A model generated the notes under the pieces. The model was not told where the DNA came from, did no database searches, and was given only the letters and a program-made list of their open reading frames with translations. This document shows, in pieces, positions 54,269-64,000 of a DNA stretch of 64,000 bases. The position numbers were made by a program, and so were the translations under genes. The DNA is from JAIOQJ01 sp963718635. Lineage in GTDB: Bacteria; Planctomycetota; Planctomycetia; Gemmatales; Gemmataceae. The first letter of the stretch is position 1, and every line of letters starts with the position of its first letter. The stretch spans positions 3,968,001 to 4,032,000 of the forward strand of contig OY970367.1 of NCBI GenBank assembly GCA_963718635.1. The letters are read 5' to 3'.

Positions 54269-55387
54269 TTACTGCAGAACCCAAACAATCTCGTGGGCTT
54301 CCGTTCGGTCCGGCACTTCCCAGCGATCGAGCAAACGCTCAATGACCGATTCGGGTACTTTGCGCCGCCGCTGGCGATTCTGAGCGAATAGGCGCTCGGG
54401 GGGCGCCTCGACATAAACGATCCGTACCCGGGCGCCGAAGTCATGGAACAGTCGCAAGCATTCCCCACGGATATGCCGGCTCAGGTTGGCGGCGTTCCAG
54501 ACGAACGGCTTTCGCGCCCGCAAAAGTTCGCGCGCGATTTCGCGTGCGCGATTCAGGACGGTCCCTTGGGGATCGGAAGGCGCTACACCCATTTCGATTC
54601 GCAATGCATCGAGGCTGATTACCTCATGGCTCGGCAGATGCTTGCGTATCCAGAAGTCTTTGCCTGAACCTGGAAGACCAGACATCAGCACCACTTCAAA
54701 GGCATGATCTTCTGAAACAGGCGTGTGTGTCGAACGGTTCGGCTCGCGGAAAAAGATAAATCGCTCATGATCAGTTGCGAAGGGATAAGGGCCATCAAGA
54801 CAACCGATCGCGGCGCATTGATCGCGAAACGATTGAACCTGTCTGAGCAGCTGTTCGGGGTCCGGACAGATTCGGCCTCGGGCATCGGATTCGGCCATGA
54901 TCGCCAGCCAATCGCAACGGATGGTTTGGCTGACATCGATGGCAAGGCGGCGCGGGTTCTCGCTCTCCGACAGGAAAAAGGGAACGAGATGGTGCCGCAC
55001 AATCGCGGCCACCCGTTCGCGGTCGTCAAAAGAAGTTCCGAGCCGCCAGAGGATCTGCCGGGCCCGAACGGCCCCCCGCCATGAATGGCCTCGCGATGAA
55101 ATCGCGCCATCGGGCTCGACCCGCGTGCAGACCGGTTTAGCGACGTCGTGTAATAGGCCGGCGGTGAAAAGGATCTGTCGGTCTGCTTCGGGAAGTTCGC
55201 GCCAGGCAGGCAGCGCTGCCATGGCCTCGCAGACCATGTGGACGTGGGTCCAAACATCGCCTTCGGCATGGCGTATCGGGTTCTGTGGGCAGCCCTTTAA
55301 ATCCCGGATCCAGGGAAACAGGTCCAGTGCAGACCAATCGATCTTCCAATCCGGCGGTTGCGGGGAGGGTGGAAATGTACTGTTCAC
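54269..55387 (-). CDS. HD-domain phosphohydrolase fused to a polynucleotide-kinase-like AAA_33 domain
   Basis: 372 residues from a GTG at 55385-55387, chosen because GGAGGG lies 7 nt upstream; a longer frame has no site. Residues 1-200 contain an HD domain (HAEGDVWTHVHMVCEAM, AGLLHDVAKPVC, AAIVRHHLVPFFL). Residues 220-370 are a P-loop kinase with Walker A SGLPGSGKD and the basic lid region FAQNRQRRRKVPESVIERLL, like the T4 Pnk/AAA_33 family. Such fusions are linked to RNA 5'-kinase/2',3'-cyclic phosphatase repair. The substrate here is not proven. Confidence 0.82.
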   Translation of the reverse strand: MNSTFPPSPQPPDWKIDWSALDLFPWIRDLKGCPQNPIRHAEGDVWTHVHMVCEAMAALPAWRELPEADRQILFTAGLLHDVAKPVCTRVEPDGAISSRGHSWRGAVRARQILWRLGTSFDDRERVAAIVRHHLVPFFLSESENPRRLAIDVSQTIRCDWLAIMAESDARGRICPDPEQLLRQVQSFRDQCAAIGCLDGPYPFATDHERFIFFREPNRSTHTPVSEDHAFEVVLMSGLPGSGKDFWIRKHLPSHEVISLDALRIEMGVAPSDPQGTVLNRAREIARELLRARKPFVWNAANLSRHIRGECLRLFHDFGARVRIVYVEAPPERLFAQNRQRRRKVPESVIERLLDRWEVPDRTEAHEIVWVLQ

Positions 55388-55614
55388 CAGTTTTCCCTCC
55401 CCCGTTTGGCAAAGTCCACGGCAAGAGGCCGCTCCCCCAGGCCGAGACTGTCCGGCCTTCCTCCTTCTTTGTATCGCGCGATGGGAATGTCGCCCTTGGC
55501 ACTTCGACCACTTTGTAGGGGTTCTTCCAAGGTGGATGCGTAGGTGACGGCGCCGCAGCGCCATCGGTAGGTTGCCATCCAACTCGGATAACCAATGTCC
55601 GCGAGCAGACTAAA
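55388..55614. other. Intergenic, no supported gene
   Basis: 227 bp between two minus-strand genes. It contains the Shine-Dalgarno site of the HD-kinase gene at its left edge. Only unlikely overlapping frames occur. No repeat or terminator was recognised. Confidence 0.4.
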
Positions 55615-56028
55615 CTAAGACTCATCGACCAAAAACTCAAAGACGTTGTCGCATCCGCCTTTAACCTCGGCAAGTAAACCCGACAGCTGTGGATTGCGAT
55701 ATCGCGCCGGCGGGCAGGGATAAGGCTCCGATACCGTAGGAAACGATCCGGCTGTAGGTGGAGGCGCAACGGCCGCCCGATACCAGCCCGCATCCACCTT
55801 GCCCTCGACAGTGAAGCTGCCGTCGGCTTGGATGGCCGCCTTAAGCAAAGGACCCGTGTGTCCTCGCTCTTCGTCAGGCACGAATACAATCATCCCGCCT
55901 GGTAACGGCTGGCCTCGATACCAGACGTGGCCTTGGAGTGTAGTGGGGACATTGCTGCTCGACCCGCAACCAATAACAAAAAAGGCTGCTACTAGAATTC
56001 CAAGTTGGAGGGAGCGTCGGCGAGACAT
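55615..56028 (-). CDS. Lipoprotein with transthyretin-like (carboxypeptidase regulatory) domain
   Basis: 137 residues. The N-terminus MSRRRSLQLGILVAAFFVIG ends in the lipobox VIGC, so it should be lipid-anchored. The mature part (QGHVWYRGQPLPGGMIVFVP, ADGSFTVEGKVDAGWYRAAV) is the beta-sandwich seen in many small planctomycete lipoproteins of unknown role. These often occur in large families, so specific function cannot be inferred. Confidence 0.85.
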   Translation of the reverse strand: MSRRRSLQLGILVAAFFVIGCGSSSNVPTTLQGHVWYRGQPLPGGMIVFVPDEERGHTGPLLKAAIQADGSFTVEGKVDAGWYRAAVAPPPTAGSFPTVSEPYPCPPARYRNPQLSGLLAEVKGGCDNVFEFLVDES

Positions 56029-56388
56029 CGTGAGCGCTCCGGGATTCGCAGTGACGAGATGAACAACATCAAGCTATCGGCATTCGGGACACGCCAGCTT
56101 GAGGAGAAAGCAATGCGACGAGTTGGGGCATTTTTGCGGGACAGCCGTGTCAAGCGGCCGAAGAAAACCCTTGGGTGCAATTTAACGCTCTTACTTTTGT
56201 CGCTCACCTGATTGGTCCGGCTCAAGTAACTAACATCCAACAACTGGTCGTTGACGTAGCATTAGACTGCGGATCAGTGTCGAAAAAGCTCAGCCTGGAT
56301 AGAATGAGATGACAACCGAGCGCATCCGACTTTTCCTTTGCTCTGCTAGGGTTCTTCACCTACTCCTTCCACGCCGGCAGTTTAGACA
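56029..56388. other. Divergent intergenic region
   Basis: 360 bp between the lipoprotein gene (leftward) and the HemX-like gene (rightward). It must carry both promoters. No operator or repeat was recognised. Confidence 0.4.
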
Positions 56389-57185
56389 TTGGGCATTACA
56401 CAATACTGTTTTGAACTTAGCTATCTGACGGCCTTCGCGCTTGAGATCTATCGTCTCGTGCGACCGGGGCGGGTCACGCGACTCATCAGTATATTCTTTG
56501 CGTTAGCCGGTCTTGTAGCCCACACGATCTTTCTTGCGTATCATCAGCCGACGCCGGCGGCGCCGCACGGCTCGCTCCTGCTTCTCGCCTGGGTTTTCGC
56601 CGTGTTTTATCTTTATGGGGTCCTACACCGCGACCCCTATCCCTGGGCTATTTTTGTCTTGCCGCTCGTCTTAGCCCTCGTCGGGCTTTCATTTTTATTC
56701 CACGGCCAAGGTCAGGATGGCTCTTGGTTCGTCGGCGATAATTTTTGGGGGATGTTCCATGGTGTTCTGCTGTTGCTCGCCTTTGTCGGCATCACGGTCG
56801 GCTTTCTGGCGAGCATGATGTATCTGGTGCAAGCCTGGCGGTTGAGTGCAAGCTTAGCCCGCTCGGCGGCATGAAGTTATTGAGTTTGGAACGGCTGGAA
56901 CGGATGAATCGTCGGGCAGTGAATAACGCGTTTCCTCTGTTGACTGTCGGCCTGCTGCTTGGCGCGATGCGCATCTGGCAGAGCCCACATCACGATGGCG
57001 ACTGGACTACCGTCAAGATCACCAGCACGGTCGGCCTATGGCTCGTGGGCGCGGTGCTCCTTTATCTGCGCTACGGGATTCACCTTTCCGGACGGAGGAT
57101 GGCTCAGTTCACGGTTTTTGCTTTCCTGCTCATGTTAGTCGCCTTGCTCGCAGCGCATCCGCTCGTTCCCGGAGGCGCGCGATGA
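56389..57185 (+). CDS. HemX/CcsA-like cytochrome c assembly membrane protein, one apparent frameshift
   Basis: About 265 residues when joined, starting at a TTG (56389) because a stop lies just upstream in frame and no ATG is near. There are about eight membrane helices, with the GDNFWGMFHGVLLLLAFVGI segment typical of the HemX/CcsA family. Near 56850 an apparent lost base moves the frame from YLVQAWRLSA to KLSPLGGMKLLSLERLERMN, after which the last helices follow. HemX regulates or stabilises glutamyl-tRNA reductase in some bacteria. Its stop overlaps the hemA start by ATGA, which strongly supports co-function. Confidence 0.88.
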
Positions 57186-58453
57186 ATCTCACGGTGATAG
57201 GCTGCAGCTATCGCGAAGCGCCGATCGAATGGCGCGAACGGCTTGCGTTTGACGATATGCAGATCGAACGCGCGCTAAAAATACTCGCCTGCGCGTTACT
57301 CTTGCGAGGCGGCGATCATCAGCACCTGCAACCGCGTCGAACTTTACCTGGCCAGGCCGGAGGGCGAACGGCCGCCCGAACTCGATTCAATCGCTGGATT
57401 CCTTGGCGAGTTCCACAACCTCTCCCCGGCCGATGTACGTACGCATCTCTACGAACAGGGAGACGTCGCCGCCGTCCACCATCTCTTTCGGGTAACTAGC
57501 AGTCTGGATAGCTTAATTGTCGGCGAAGGACAAATCGCCGGGCAGGTGCGAAAAGCGTTTGAAACTGCCCGGGCGCTCGGCATCACGGGACCGTTGTTGA
57601 ATGCGCTTTTTCCTCATGCCGTCAAAGCGGCCAAGCGAGCGCGAACCGAGACCGGTATTTCCCAAGGTCATGTTTCCGTTTCGAGCGTCGCGGTCGATTA
57701 TGTGCGACAGGTCTTTGATCGCTTCGACGACAAAACAATCCTGGTGATCGGCGCGGGGAAAATGGGACGGCTGACGCTTAAGCACCTGCGCGAATTGCAT
57801 CCCAAAAAAATACTGGTGACGAATCGCAGCCCAGAGAAAGCCCGCGAAATGGCAGTCGATTGTGGCGGTACTGCGGTTATTTGGGATCAGCTCGACGAAG
57901 CTCTCGCGCAGGCCGACATCGTGTTGAGTACAACGGGCGCCCCCGAGCCAATCATGACGCGCCGGCGCTTTGACGCCATCAGCGCCAAACGGCAGGGCAA
58001 ACCGGTCGTCGTTCTCGACATCTCGGTGCCGCGCGATTTCGACCGCGCATCCACGACGGAGAAAATGCGTTCGTTTTCAATATCGACGATTTGAAACGGA
58101 TACGCGAACAGACGATCCATTTGCGGCAACGCCATATGGGCCAGGCCGAAGCCATCGTCGAACAGGAGTGCAAAAAATTCGTCGAGGATTGGAGCCGTCG
58201 TCGCAATGGGCCAGTGATCGCCCGGCTTACGCAGGATTGCGACGCCAAACGCCAGACGATTCTGGACCAGCTGCTCGCCAAGCTAAACGGCAAGCTATCT
58301 GCGGCCGACAAAGCCTATCTCGAAGGCGCCTTTCGGTTGTTTCAAAATCAGTTGCTGCACGGACCAATCGACGCGTTGCGCGAGGCATCGAAAGAAGGCG
58401 ACAATGCGACGCTGGTTGAAGCAGTACGCAAGCTCTTTCGGCTCCGAGGTTGA
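57182..58453 (+). CDS. hemA: Glutamyl-tRNA reductase, two apparent frameshifts
   Basis: First committed step of C5 tetrapyrrole synthesis. ATG at 57182 overlaps the hemX stop and has GGAGG 6 nt upstream. The first frame gives MNLTVIGCSYREAPIEWRER; near 57285 an extra base leads to RYSCEAAIISTCNRVELYLA, which holds the catalytic Cys (STCNR). The long middle frame runs from VTSSLDSLIVGEGQIAGQVR through the NADP-binding ILVIGAGKMGRL to DISVPRDFDR. Near 58045 a lost base leads to RIHDGENAFVFNIDDLKRIR and the C-terminal helices. About 423 residues when joined, the normal length. The enzyme is essential in this pathway, so assembly error is likely. Confidence 0.93.
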
Positions 58454-58486
58454 TTTTGGTAGAGTAGGGGAAGCAAGGAGAAAAGC

Positions 58487-59182
58487 ATGCCAACCACTTT
58501 ATTGCCACAATTTGAAACACCGTCGCTCCAGGAAGGCGAGCGCCTCAGCCGTGCCGAGTTCGAGCGGCGCTATGAAGCGATGCCCGATACGAAAGCGGAA
58601 TTGCTCGATGGAGTTGTCTATATCATGTCATCGCCAATATCCACATACCACGCCCAGCCGCAGGCAATTCTTAGTACTCTTTTTGTTACATATATGGCCT
58701 CCACTCCAGGTGTTTCTGCCGGCGGCGAGGCAACCGTGCGTTTGCCGCGCGGCAGCAATCCGCAGCCCGACTGCTACTTGCGAATCGAGGAGGCCTACGG
58801 CGGCCAGTCCCATGTCGAGGAAGACCGATACCTGGCGGGTAGTCCCGAACTCCTTGGCGAAATCTCCTACAGCAGTCTGGAACGCGATCGCAACATTAAA
58901 AGGCCGATCTATCAGCGCGATGGCATTCGCGAAATGATCATCTGGCGTGTTGAAGATTCTTTGATCGAGTGGTACGTCCTACAAGGCCGAACTTACGATC
59001 TCGTCAAGCCTGATCCCGATGGCATCATGCGCAGCTTGACCTTTCCCGGCCTTTGGATTGATGCGGAAGCTATGTCGCAGCGAGATGTAAGCCGTGTTCT
59101 ACGCGTGCTGGCGCTGGGTTTAGCATCCGACGAGCATGAGCGGTTTGTCCGAGAATTGGCGCTCAAAAAGAAGCAGGCTTGA
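58487..59182 (+). CDS. Uma2-family putative endonuclease (DUF820)
   Basis: 231 residues with the Uma2 signature: ELLDGVVYIMSSP, H (YHAQPQ), ATVRLPRGSNPQPDCYLRIE and PELLGEISYSSLERDRNIKR, giving the PD-(D/E)XK core with Asp in PDCY and Glu/Ser-Ser in the third block. The C-terminal helices end in ELALKKKQA. Uma2 genes are present in many copies in planctomycetes and cyanobacteria and are thought to be restriction-like nucleases, but the role is not known. It follows hemA by 33 bp. Confidence 0.9.
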   Translation: MPTTLLPQFETPSLQEGERLSRAEFERRYEAMPDTKAELLDGVVYIMSSPISTYHAQPQAILSTLFVTYMASTPGVSAGGEATVRLPRGSNPQPDCYLRIEEAYGGQSHVEEDRYLAGSPELLGEISYSSLERDRNIKRPIYQRDGIREMIIWRVEDSLIEWYVLQGRTYDLVKPDPDGIMRSLTFPGLWIDAEAMSQRDVSRVLRVLALGLASDEHERFVRELALKKKQA

Positions 59183-59395
59183 CGTTCTATTGAACAAATT
59201 CAACCTAAATGCGAGGTCCACTTCCCGCAAAAAATCTACCCGGCCTTGATCTCCCGTAGTTTGGACAACTCTAATTACGTCGAAATCGACGAAAAAGGAG
59301 CTTGGCAAGAGCATTTCAGTCAAACACTCTCAATCGGTACATCATTTGCTCGATTTCTGGCGCTCCATTCGCGAAAAGCCGTTCTGAGGTGTGCT

Positions 59396-60940
59396 GTGGG
59401 CCTTAAGTTGCGCTTACTGATCGTATTTGGCCTATTCATGGCTACATCAGCCGTACTGATTTGGTCAGTTGACGCGCAGGAAAGAAAAATCACGGGCCGA
59501 CCGGTTCCCAAAGACGCTGTTGAAGCGGCGCAGACGACACAAAGCACATCATCGAGCCGGGCGGAGCAAACGAAGACGCCGCATGACGATTCCGACAAAT
59601 TCGCTGCTCCTAACGCCAAGCCGCTTACGCCCGCTCTCGCATCGCAACCGCAGGCCGGCAAAGTCACGGGTTTTGACTTCTTCCGCGATCCGCTTGATGC
59701 CAAAAAGCCGATGCAGACGTTCGAAGAAACAATGCAAGCCGACGTAGCTGCGAAGCCAAAGGTTATGGCATTGCAGCAAAAGCTGCTCGAAGACCGGTAT
59801 ATGTTGACCGCGCGGACTGATCCGGCGGTGCGAATGTCTCGAGGCAAGTTGGTGCCGATGGGGCCCACTGCCCGGCTCGCAGAGGGCACGACCTGGGATG
59901 CCCTTGGAAAAATGTCGGCCGGCGAGATCAAAAAGACCGGTGTTTTCCCGTATCCTTCGCTGCCCCACCCCAAACATGCTACTGGCGGGCAGGTCTTCCC
60001 GAAATTGCAGATCGAACAGTTTCCCCGGCTCGAACGTTTTGATGTCGAATTCGATATTCCCGATGCATTTTTGCCCGAATTTCCACCAGCCATCTTTCTT
60101 CAGAACCGACCGGAGTTGGGGGACGTTTCCCGAGGAGAAGTTGTCTCGATCAATAATTTTCGCCGTCTATTCAAAGACTTGCTTACACCCGTCCAGCTTG
60201 AGGGATTACGGCTGCTATTGACCCCGCTGCCGCAAGAGGAATTTAATGCGACGGAAGATCGCAAGACGCCGCACCCTAGCATGGGGGTCGCCTGCTTAGA
60301 CTGCCATGTCAACGGCCACACGACAGGGCAATTCCATTTGAGCCCCGATATTCGGCCACAAGAGCGTCGTTTCCGATTAGATACGACGAGCTTGCGTGGC
60401 GTATTCAATCAGCAAATTCATGGCTCCAAAAGAAGTCTGCGCTCAGTCGAAGATTTCACCGAGTTTGAGCAACGAACTGCGTATTTCAATGGCGATCCCA
60501 TCCATGCGATGAAGAAAGGTTTTCAGGAAATTCCACGAAGTTTGATTCCGCATATGGCGCAAGTTCAGAACATGCTTGATTTTCCGCCGGCGCCCAAGCT
60601 GACCGTACTTGGGCGGCTTGACCCCAAAAAGGCGACCGAATCGGAACTGCGAGGCGAAAAGCTTTTTCACGGCAAAGCTCAGTGTTCCGTTTGCCATCCC
60701 GGGCCATTTTTCCTCGATGATAAAATGCATGACTTGAAGTTGGACCGCTTTCTTGATGAACCCGGCGATGGTCCAATCAAAACATTTACTTTACGCGGGA
60801 TCAAGGATAGTCCCCCATACCTGCACGATGGCCGTTGTTTAACGCTGGAAGACACGGTTGAGTTTTTCAATATCGTCCTCGAACTTCAACTAGGTAAGGA
60901 TGAGAAAGACGATCTGGTGGCTTTTATGCGACAGCTTTAA
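59396..60940 (+). CDS. Exported di-haem cytochrome c peroxidase-like protein
   Basis: 514 residues from a GTG at 59396, chosen because GAGG lies 7 nt upstream and it starts directly at a signal peptide (VGLKLRLLIVFGLFMATSAV). Two c-type haem motifs are present: CLDCH near residue 300 and CSVCH near residue 429. The final block FTLRGIKDSPPYLHDGRCLT then LEDTVEFFN is the family signature of MauG/CCP-type peroxidases. The long N-terminal half is not recognised. It could reduce peroxide or modify a partner protein. No electron-transfer partner is adjacent. Confidence 0.88.
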   Translation: MGLKLRLLIVFGLFMATSAVLIWSVDAQERKITGRPVPKDAVEAAQTTQSTSSSRAEQTKTPHDDSDKFAAPNAKPLTPALASQPQAGKVTGFDFFRDPLDAKKPMQTFEETMQADVAAKPKVMALQQKLLEDRYMLTARTDPAVRMSRGKLVPMGPTARLAEGTTWDALGKMSAGEIKKTGVFPYPSLPHPKHATGGQVFPKLQIEQFPRLERFDVEFDIPDAFLPEFPPAIFLQNRPELGDVSRGEVVSINNFRRLFKDLLTPVQLEGLRLLLTPLPQEEFNATEDRKTPHPSMGVACLDCHVNGHTTGQFHLSPDIRPQERRFRLDTTSLRGVFNQQIHGSKRSLRSVEDFTEFEQRTAYFNGDPIHAMKKGFQEIPRSLIPHMAQVQNMLDFPPAPKLTVLGRLDPKKATESELRGEKLFHGKAQCSVCHPGPFFLDDKMHDLKLDRFLDEPGDGPIKTFTLRGIKDSPPYLHDGRCLTLEDTVEFFNIVLELQLGKDEKDDLVAFMRQL

Positions 60941-61251
60941 CAAAAAATCGAATGCAAAAAAATAATCCTCTGGCATTCTTTCCGAACTCTGCTAGAATTC
61001 AATCCACAATCAATATCAACGATGGATCGGATCGATCCGAGGATTAGGCACGTTTTGCCTGCGGCGGGCGCCTTTCCAATTCTTCATCTTGGCAGTACTT
61101 GTAAACTGAATGCCGAATTCGTTCCTTCGTAATTGATTGTCAATCTGAAGCGCTCGTTGTTCTAAAGCCCTGACAGGAAGTTTTTCAAAACGCTTTTATC
61201 ACCTTTGAAACTAAAAGAATCATTTTTAGACACCCGATCGAGGATATTACT
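60941..61251. other. Leader/promoter region of rho
   Basis: 311 bp between the cytochrome gene and rho. A GAGGA about 8 nt before the rho ATG is the ribosome-binding site. The short palindrome GGATCGATCC near 61030 and the AT-rich start could hold promoter signals. Rho mRNAs often have a long leader used for autoregulation, but no specific element could be shown. Confidence 0.45.
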
Positions 61252-62625
<1,374 letters not shown>

Positions 62626-62760
62626 GATGCTGCATGATGTAACGAGTTCATCAGCAGTAATTTGTAGCCGCTATCGCCGGAATGCGGGTTCTTCATCCAG
62701 ATTCCGACGAACACGGCTCCCACAAATGCTCTTTGGTATGAAACGGCCATCCAACAGGCC

Positions 62761-63333
62761 TTACTTGTTCAGCTTCTCCACGACTTCGGCGATCTTTTTG
62801 CTGTCCTCGGTCGGCGCTACCTTATTGTCGATGTAAGCGATTTTGCCGTCTTTGCCCACGATGAAAGTCCAGCGTTGAATGGTGGCGCTACGCTCCACCT
62901 CCATCTCCTTGCCATCGACCTTCGCTTTCGCTTTTCCGGCCGCAGACTTCACGGGTACGCCGAACATCTTGGCTACATCCCCTTTTTCGTCAGCGAGAAG
63001 AGTAAAGGGCAGCTTATATTCCTTCTTGAAGAGTTGATGCGTGTGAACGGAGTCGGCGCTGATGCCGACGACATCGACTCCGATGTCGGTCAACTTCTTC
63101 GAATCGTCTCGATAGGCGCAAGCTTGCTTCGTGCAGCCGCCGGTGAAATCCGCCGGATAGAAATACAAGACTAATACCTTCTTGCCAACGTGATCGCTCG
63201 ACTTCCACGCTTTGCCGTCGTCGGCCGTGGTTTCAAAACTCGGCGCCGCATCGCCCACTTTCAATTCGACGGCCGGCAACTGGCTGCAAAAACTGAACGC
63301 GGTAACGAGGACGAGTAAAAAAGAACTTCGCAT
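62761..63333 (-). CDS. Exported peroxiredoxin (AhpC/TSA, Bcp-like two-Cys)
   Basis: 190 residues. GGAGA lies 5 nt before the ATG. The signal peptide MRSSFLLVLVTAFSFCSQLP sends it out of the cytoplasm, unusual for a Bcp-type peroxiredoxin. The peroxidatic Cys67 lies in DFTGGCTKQAC, with the resolving Cys72 five residues later as in many Bcp proteins. The C-terminal extension ends EDSKKIAEVVEKLNK. It would reduce peroxides in the periplasm, but its reductant is unknown. Confidence 0.9.
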   Translation of the reverse strand: MRSSFLLVLVTAFSFCSQLPAVELKVGDAAPSFETTADDGKAWKSSDHVGKKVLVLYFYPADFTGGCTKQACAYRDDSKKLTDIGVDVVGISADSVHTHQLFKKEYKLPFTLLADEKGDVAKMFGVPVKSAAGKAKAKVDGKEMEVERSATIQRWTFIVGKDGKIAYIDNKVAPTEDSKKIAEVVEKLNK

Positions 63334-63552
63334 TGATTCTCCATTGAGAGGTCAGAGGGGAATTTTGGTTTGGCTAGAGGCGGTGTATAAGAGATTGGCG
63401 AAAAGTCGATAGGCTCTTTTATCTAAGCGAACTGGATTGTGCTTCAGATTTATACCAGATCGAATTTCACGCCTTTGGGCAGGTCGAGTTGCTTGCGCTT
63501 GGGATCTCCTCATACTTCGCCAACTCGGCGCGAGCCTTCTCGACTTCTTCCT

Positions 63553-63954
63553 TCATTTCAACAGCGCAGAAAATCCCGCCTGCTCGAAGTGATGGTCGCC
63601 GGTGAGGGCTTCGGTGATTGCGTGATCTTGCGTCACCACAAACGAGATGCAATCGATGAGCGACCAATTTTTGTCGGGCCTGGCGGCGAATAACGTCCAA
63701 CCGCAAGCGAAAAGTTCAGTTGAAGCGGGAAGGACCGTCACTGCTTTGTTCACGATCAAACGGCCGACCAAATTTACAAACAAAGCCCGCCAAGGCGCCG
63801 GAGAAAAGAAGTTCGCGACTTCGGCGAGAACGAATTCAGTCGTCACCACCCCATGCCGAGCAGCGGCGGCGACCTCCTTGGCCTGCGCGTGGAACGAATC
63901 GCGTGGGTTCAGGATGGCCACGTAGAATGATGTGTCGGCAAATACGGGAATCAT
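63553..63954 (-). CDS. vapC: PIN-domain toxin, VapC family
   Basis: 133 residues. The PIN acidic residues are visible: Asp7 in FADTSFYVAI, Glu40 or Glu45 in TTEFVLAEVANFF, Asp101 in SLIDCISFV, and Asp120 in ALTGDHHFEQ. VapC toxins are RNases neutralised by their partner antitoxin. Its ATG overlaps the stop of the upstream gene by ATGA, as in typical VapBC operons. The next upstream gene lies at the window edge. Confidence 0.9.
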   Translation of the reverse strand: MIPVFADTSFYVAILNPRDSFHAQAKEVAAAARHGVVTTEFVLAEVANFFSPAPWRALFVNLVGRLIVNKAVTVLPASTELFACGWTLFAARPDKNWSLIDCISFVVTQDHAITEALTGDHHFEQAGFSALLK

Positions 63955-64000
63955 CGCTTGGGCAGGCCATAGAGATAGTGCTCGACGTTAGTCGCCGCGT
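63951..64000 (-). CDS. 3' end of a probable antitoxin gene, partial
   Basis: Only 16 codons are visible, ending AATNVEHYLYGLPKR then TGA. The stop overlaps the vapC start by four bases, which is the usual coupling in toxin-antitoxin pairs. The rest lies outside the window, so the antitoxin family cannot be named. Confidence 0.6.
   Translation of the reverse strand, partial: AATNVEHYLYGLPKR

Noticed and set aside
60941..61251. Specific promoter or riboswitch upstream of rho
   Set aside because: TAGAAT-like and TGGCAT-like stretches exist, but spacing and sequence are too weak to call.

Overview
The window looks like a chromosomal segment from a member of the Planctomycetota, most likely near the Gemmataceae. 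The signs are a planctomycete-type TIGR02996 companion domain, small lipoproteins with a transthyretin-like fold, a MoxR/DUF58/VWA/DUF4175 cluster, a glycine-rich single-RRM protein, a Uma2-type nuclease, and intergenic regions full of long palindromes. No rRNA, tRNA or CRISPR array was found.

Layout. 1-7.6 kb: an exported HEAT-like protein (cut by the window edge), xylose isomerase, a DUF1963 protein, an IS element inserted into a decayed paralogue of an upstream gene, and small hypotheticals. 7.7-17.2 kb: a minus-strand trehalose/glycogen operon running glgX(treX) - treZ - treY - archaeal-type debranching enzyme. Together these would debranch glycogen, isomerise the chain end to a trehalosyl unit and release trehalose. 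17.4-23.3 kb: a HEPN-like gene pair, a HAD phosphatase fused to a HerA-like ATPase, an RNA-binding protein and a tail-specific protease. 23.3-24.5 kb: a gene-free block of palindromic repeats. 24.5-34.7 kb: a minus-strand MoxR - DUF58 - VWA - VWA - DUF4175 cluster, split before its last gene by a REP-associated transposase with flanking REP palindromes. 34.8-41.3 kb: an 80-bp tandem repeat, a coiled-coil protein and a very large exported VWA/STN protein. 41.4-50.4 kb: leuD, proA, a HEAT protein, a small lipoprotein, trpD, a nucleoside-hydrolase homologue, an exported protein, an orphan POTRA protein and a ROK sugar kinase. 50.7-52.5 kb: a second, complete IS element with terminal repeats and target duplication. 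52.5-64 kb: an ArnT-like glycosyltransferase, an HD-kinase fusion, a lipoprotein, HemX/CcsA-like and hemA, Uma2, a di-haem cytochrome, rho, an exported peroxiredoxin and a VapBC-type toxin-antitoxin pair.

Two points matter most. First, ten genes, including hemA, proA, trpD and treZ, carry 13 apparent single-base frameshifts in otherwise well conserved reading frames. This is best explained by residual indel errors in a draft (possibly long-read) assembly, so these genes are reported as single loci. Second, the gene-free blocks at 23.4-24.4 kb and 48.36-48.73 kb share a repeated bipartite element: a 26-bp palindrome centred on GGAAATATTTCC, an 11-nt spacer, then the box AAATCGTGGGAAAACG. The palindrome arms change in compensating pairs between copies. 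It is the best candidate here for an undescribed non-coding element.
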